DNA from: Caprella mutica
Taxonomy: Eukaryota; Arthropoda; Malacostraca; Amphipoda; Caprellidae
Direction: 5' to 3'
Assembly (NCBI GenBank): GCA_947561585.1
Contig: CANNZV010003160.1
Coordinates: 1-64,000, forward strand
DNA: 64,000 nucleotides
Under the pieces are notes generated by a model. The model had not been told where the DNA came from, ran no database searches, and saw nothing but the letters and a program-made list of their open reading frames with translations. Below, piece after piece: positions 59,339 through 64,000 of this stretch (position 1 is the first letter of the stretch; every line of letters starts with the position of its first letter). The translations under genes were made by a program, and so were the position numbers.

Positions 59339-59527
59339 GGGTAAGTTACGAGTTGTCGGCCAGTTTCACATTTTCGGTCATATGAGAAAAAACTGTATAA
59401 TAATAATTCAATTTCAATTTTAATTGGAATGAATAAAAGTAAAATATACAAATTAGAATAAAATTATTTTATCGTGTTTCTTATTTTACCGAAGATGTGA
59501 AACTGACCGATAATTCGTAACTTACCC
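59339..59527. mobile_element. GGGTAAG-family MITE, complete (189 bp)
   Basis: Left arm GGGTAAGTTACGAGTTGTCG, GTTTCACATTTTCGGTCATA; right arm ACCGAAGATGTGAAACTGAC, CGATAATTCGTAACTTACCC. TA on both sides (59337-59338 and 59528-59529). The centre is AT-rich and unlike the other copies. Confidence 0.9.
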
Positions 59528-60068
59528 TAAGCGTGTTCAGCTTTATCAGAAATTCGTCCAATTTTGAGTACCTCAGTCGGAAATTTAAAGTCGGCACATC
59601 TTAAAATATTATAATTTTAGACAAAATCGCCATTTTTTCGGGAATGTCCGACGATAGACGGGAACTGTTTCAATTTCTCATAAATGACGATTGTATTTCG
59701 TCGAATAATTTCTCGTCGTAGATAGGTAGTCTTTTTATGTTTGATTTAAATCGTAATTCGAAACCAGACGCCGATTGTAGATAAGAATTTTCCGACTGCT
59801 TTACTGAAATAATAAATTGTGGAGAAATTAATTAAATTCACAGAGCACATACATCAGGAATTCCTTAATTCCCGAAATGTCACCATTCCCGGCAACAAAA
59901 GATAGCGCCTGCCTTTGTTTATAGTGTACTCTTTTCAGTGGGAATGGTTCCAATGTTTTCGGGAACAGTTAAATGGAATATATTCCTAGAATATGCGAAC
60001 ATGTGTAATTTCTAATATAGGAATATGTTATAAAATGTATACCTTCAGTTTTAAATTATATTAAAAAG
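59528..60068. other. Unique interval
   Basis: At 59644 an ATG opens a 25-codon frame (MSDDRRELFQFLINDDCISS) of coding-like character ending at TAG near a weak GTAGAT donor. Too short to call. Otherwise nothing. Confidence 0.3.
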
Positions 60069-60200
60069 TTCTCTCTCAATCTTCTAAGGCCCCACCATAA
60101 TTTTCTCTCTGAATATTCTATGGCCACTCCATAACTTTCTCTCTCAATCTTCTATGGCCCCACCATAACTTTCTCAATCTTCTATGGCTCCACCATAACT
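60069..60200. repeat. 34-bp repeat, left array, about 4 copies
   Basis: The unit contains TCTCTCTCAATCTTCTATGG then CCCCACCATAACTT. Copies are diverged. Confidence 0.88.
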
Positions 60201-60302
60201 GAAATAAATAAAAAATCAATCTAAATTATAGTAAAATTCCATAAAAAATTTCTTAATTTTTTAAGACGTTCATCACAATTTCAAAGAAATTCAGTAAATT
60301 TT

Positions 60303-60362
60303 TAAGGAAATTTAGTTAGAATTAAGAATTTAGTTTCATATGTTTTTAACTAAATTTCCTTA
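60303..60362. other. 16-bp perfect stem, 28-nt loop
   Basis: TAAGGAAATTTAGTTA at 60303-60318 pairs with TAACTAAATTTCCTTA at 60347-60362. Confidence 0.75.
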
Positions 60363-60634
60363 GGTACCTGATAATATCAGATGAAATCCAATAGAACACT
60401 AAAGTTAAGGCAGCGCCGTACCAACTCCTCTTATCAGCGAAATATTCCTATGTTATTCCTACGGGGATAAAAATGAGGTTCATAAACTTCTGTGTAGCTG
60501 ACGATTCACTTAATCTTGGAGAATTTGAATTCGATCCTTGGATAGCTGATATCTAAACGCATTCATTACTGTAAAGTTAATTGAAATGAACCTCTTATGA
60601 GTTTTTAAGACGTTTTTGTTTGCATTTTGAAAGG

Positions 60635-60680
60635 TTGTGTGGAGCTTTGCCCCAAAAAGACGAGCTAAAGCACCACACAA
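60635..60680. other. Hairpin with one bulge
   Basis: TTGTGTGGAGCTTTGC at 60635-60650 pairs with GCTAAAGCACCACACAA at 60664-60680. GC-richer than its surroundings. Confidence 0.5.
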
Positions 60681-60856
60681 TCTCTAGAAAGGACAGACGC
60701 TGAGCCATTAACGACTGACCGTGACTGACGTGAAATAAATCACAGAAAACATTTTACATGACTCATAACTTCTTATTCAAAACTAATTTCAATAAACTTT
60801 ACAGCAACGGATTTTATTAGGTTTAAATATCTATTGAAAAAATAATAAATTTCACT

Positions 60857-61355
60857 AATGGTGGGGACATGGAAGATTAGGAAAGAAAGTTATGGTGTGG
60901 CCATAGTAGATTGAGAGAGAAGGTTATGGTGGGGCCATAGTAGATTGAGAGAGAAAGTTATGGTGGGGCCATAGTAGATTGAGAGAGAAAGTTATGGTGG
61001 GGCCATAGTAGATTGAGAGAAAAAGTTATGGTGGGGCCATAGTAGATTGAGAGAGAAAGTTATGGTGAGGCCATAGTAGATTGAGAGAGAAAGTTATGGT
61101 GGGGCCATAGTAGATTGAGAGAAAAAGTTATGGTGGGGCCATAGTAGATTGAGAGAGAAAGTTATGGTGGGGCCATAGTAGATTGAGAGAAAAAGTTATG
61201 GTGGGGCCATAGTAGATTGAGAGAGAAAGTTATGGTGGGGCCATAGTAGATTGAGAGAAAAAGTTATGGTGGGGCCATAGTAGATTGAGAGAGAAAGTTA
61301 TGGTGGGGCCATAGAAGATTGAGAGAGAAAGTTATGGTGGGGCCATAGTAGATTA
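60857..61355. repeat. 34-bp repeat, right array, about 14.5 copies
   Basis: The unit contains CATAGTAGATTGAGAGAGAA then AGTTATGGTGGGGC, the reverse complement of the left-array unit. More homogeneous than the left array (only GAGAAAAAG and GTGAGGCC variants). Confidence 0.95.
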
Positions 61356-61689
61356 AGGGTGGTTCAAAGCCTATTATTCTACGTCTCCACCACACTTTTC
61401 TCTGTGGGTATTCATTTTATTCACATGTGAGTTATTACATGTATTGCTGTTGAATTCGCACCCTCCTCTCATTCTTCGCTTTTTATTATATACGAGTTTT
61501 ATATCAACAATTCCTGACCTTTGAAAGATTTCATTGCAGGAGGAATTGAAGCTAACGAAAATGCACACTTTTTAATTCCTAAAACAAATAAACCAAATCT
61601 AATTCCATGATTTTAGAAAATAATAATAAAATAACATTTGAATGGTTTAAACAAATGATAAAATTATAAAATTGAGAAGAATATTAAAC
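61356..61689. other. Unique spacer
   Basis: A 64-codon minus-strand frame starts with GTG, not ATG, and has no recognisable feature. Confidence 0.35.
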
Positions 61690-61935
61690 AAAGCATTCCC
61701 ATTCCAAGAGTAAAGCATTCCCATTCCAAGAGTAAAGCATTCCCATTCCTAAAGTAAAGCATTCCCATTCCAAGAGTAAAGCATTCCCATTCCAAGAGTA
61801 AAGCATTCCCATTCCAAGAGTAAAGCATTCTCATTCCAAGAGTAAAGCATTCCCATTCCCAGATAAAGCATTCCCATTCCAAGAGTAAAGCATTCCATTC
61901 CTAGAGTAAAGCATTCCCATTCCTAGAGTAAAGTA
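61690..61935. repeat. 22-bp minisatellite, about 11 copies
   Basis: The unit contains AAGCATTCCCATTCCAAGAG then TA. Two copies have lost bases (CCCAGATAAAG, GCATTCCATTCC). Confidence 0.95.
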
Positions 61936-62383
61936 TTCCCATTTAATTCTGTTTTCCTAAGTTTAAAATTCTCATTTATTTTTAATTTCTAAATTACGTC
62001 ATTACAAAACATTAAAGAAGTCAAATAAAAGTAAAGAGAATTCCAGGTCAGACCAGGAATCAAAGGTAGCTTCAATGGGAATCAGTAGGAATTGTTTTGA
62101 TAACTTCAATAAAAAAGAACGTAAAGACTAAGTATTGAATAAATAAATAATTCTATGCATCTGATCCATTAATAATTAATTGAATTATAAAAAATTAACA
62201 ATTATTTCAATAAACGATAAATTGGGAATAGAAATAAACATTCAGAAAATTTTATTGAATCAATAATAAAAAATTTATTCTCTCAAACAATAGATAAAGA
62301 AATGAAAATAAAAACCTAACATCAAAAACGATTCCCCATAAAACATTAACAATTTTTGCCAAAACATGACCAGAGGAAATGTA
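61936..62383. other. AT-rich spacer
   Basis: No gene or array recognised. Confidence 0.4.
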
Positions 62384-63480
62384 ACAATACCCAGCGAATG
62401 TTGTAACAATACCCAGCGAATATTGTAACAATACCCAGCAAATGTTGTAACAATACCCAGCGAATGTTGTAACAATACTCAGCGAATGTTGTAACAATAC
62501 CCAGCAAATGTTGTAACAATACCCAGCGAATGTTGTAACAATACCCAGCGAATGTTGTAACAATACCCAGCGAATGTTGTAACAATACCCAGCGAATGTT
62601 GTAACAATACCCAGCGAATGTTGTAACAATACCCAGCGAATGTTGCAACAATACCCAGCGAATGTTGCAACAATACCCAGCAAATGTTGTAACAATACCC
62701 AGCAAATGTTTTAACAATACCCAGCAAATGTTGTAACAATACCCAGCGAATGTTTTAACAATACCCAGCAAATGTTGTAACAATACCCAGCGAATGTTGT
62801 AACAATACCCAGCAAATGTTGTAACAATACCCAGCAAATGTTGTAACAATACCCAGCGAATGTTGTAACAATACCCAGCGAATGTTGTAACAATACCCAG
62901 CGAATGTTGTAACAATACCCAGCGAATGTTGTAACAATACCCAGCAAATGTTGTAACAATACCCAGCGAATGTTTTAACAATACCCAGCAAATGTTTTAA
63001 CAATACCCAGCAAATGTTGTAACAATACCCAGCGAATGTTGTAACAATACCCAGCGAATGTTGTAACAATACCCAGCGAATGTTTTAACAATACCCAGCA
63101 AATGTTTTAACAATACCCAGCAAATGTTGTAACAATACCCAGCGAATATTGGAACAATACCCAGCGAATGTTGTAACAATACCCAGCAAATGTTTTAACA
63201 ATACCCAGCAAATGTTGTAACAATACCCAGCGAATATTGGAACAATACCCAGCAAATGCTGTAACAATACCCAGCTAATGTTGTAACAATACCCAGCGAA
63301 TGTTGTAACAATACCCAGCGAATGTTGTAACAATACCCAGCGAATGTTGTAACAATACCCAGCGAATGTTGTAACAATACCCAGCGAATGTTGTAACAAT
63401 ACCCAGCGAATGTTGTAACAATACCCAGCGAATGTTGCAACAATACCCAGCAAATGTTGTAACAATACTCAGCGAATATT
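62384..63480. repeat. 22-bp satellite array, about 50 copies
   Basis: The unit contains GTAACAATACCCAGCGAATG then TT. Variants CAGCAAATG, TTTTAACAA, TTGCAACAA and ATATTGGAAC; the last recurs 88 bp apart (4 units). Minus-strand frames up to 211 codons repeat every 22 residues and are artefacts. Confidence 0.98.
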
Positions 63481-64000
63481 CCTCTTCCATAACAGTGCGA
63501 ATATTCTAAGTATATCCCCTGAGGTCGTATCTGTGATACAGTTCCTCCATATCCTGGATACCAGATTATATAGGACGAATGGCTAGGTTTTAACGAGAAA
63601 TACATGGTTGGAAGCAGTAATTCCCCATGTTTTGTTCCACACAATAGGATGGAAAAATGCTGACTCGACATTTTCTTTTTAGTATAAAGAAATATATATA
63701 TAATAAATATTTCAAAGATACAAAGAACTCAAATTCCTTATCGGGATTATGTATTGGAGCTCAGTTGAGTATATATAACTAATATAATGCTACTATTATT
63801 ATGTTATAAGGGTAAAATGTATATAGTATTGATATATTGAAATACAATTGTTAATGAAATAACTTGTAAATATTCTGTTGTAAGATGCTCATATATAAGA
63901 AAAATATTATGATGCTTAGTGTCGTTAATAAATCAATTATCTATTTTAAATTAACCATTAACCTTTCAGTATATATAAAATAAAGTAAAAAAACATAAAC
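63481..64000. other. Unique interval at the window end
   Basis: 63481-63680 is slightly GC-richer, and a minus-strand frame runs from 63671 into the array; its non-repeat part is about 60 codons and unrecognised. 63680-64000 is AT-rich with nothing visible. Confidence 0.4.

Larger units (their letters stand above)
60069..61355. mobile_element. Foldback-like element with 34-bp arrays at both ends
   Basis: A left array of about 4 units and a right array of about 14.5 units of the same 34-bp repeat, in opposite orientation, enclose 656 bp. The interior has two further hairpins (60303-60362 and 60635-60680). No ORF of note. TA-type or other target duplications are not clear because the ends grade into flanking DNA. 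Confidence 0.65.

Noticed and set aside
62252..63671. Minus-strand ORFs up to 211 codons
   Set aside because: 22-bp array; peptide period 22 residues.

Overview
This is AT-rich eukaryotic, almost certainly metazoan, non-coding DNA. I see no bacterial operon, no recognisable protein family, no rRNA or tRNA gene and no CRISPR array. Roughly half of the 64 kb, by my own addition, is tandem repeat: about 40 separate arrays with nearly as many unrelated units (11 to 88 bp, plus a CT microsatellite). Three dispersed copies of a segment built on TGACCTTGACCTTTGACC resemble repeats I associate with marine invertebrates, especially molluscs. That assignment is an inference and could be wrong. Nearly all long open frames run inside minisatellites: their units happen to lack stops, so the peptides are just the repeat read in frame. 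Layout: 0-3.5 kb holds small arrays and three MITE copies. 3.5-9.1 kb has three large arrays back to back (31, 11 and 25 bp). 9.1-10.0 kb has two weak coding-like stretches on the minus strand. 10-16 kb has short arrays and a cluster of palindromic elements at 12.3-13.35 kb. 16-24 kb has arrays of 28, 31, 15, 23 and 51 bp. 25.9-27.8 kb is an 88-bp array running into a 25-bp array. 28.9-31.2 kb is a 23-bp array split by a 1.5-kb foldback element. 32.3-38.8 kb is the largest array (38 bp, about 172 copies). 39-47.5 kb holds 18-, 22-, 25-, 28- and 35-bp arrays. 48.3-50.9 kb is a 71-bp array. 51-64 kb holds smaller arrays, four MITE or foldback elements and one weak coding-like locus at 55.5-56.2 kb. 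Two themes give structure. First, about ten copies of one inverted-repeat MITE family (ends GGGTAAGTT, TA on both flanks in the best copies) are scattered through the window, several folding into almost spacer-free palindromes. Second, several minisatellites are not free-standing: they are expanded ends of inverted-repeat elements, with one end carrying one or a few copies of a motif and the other end the same motif, inverted, in a long array (13.7-14.2, 17.8-19.0, 29.5-31.0, 38.9-39.4, 60.1-61.4 and perhaps 43.9-50.9 kb). Large arrays also carry clear block duplications of whole numbers of units (1,426, 275, 874, 1,292, 568 and 497 bp), and one 344-bp piece of the 28-bp array has been copied 2.5 kb away, into a polypyrimidine tract that is itself duplicated around the insert. 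No gene in the window can be said to work with another. What can be described is a repeat-seeding and amplification landscape.
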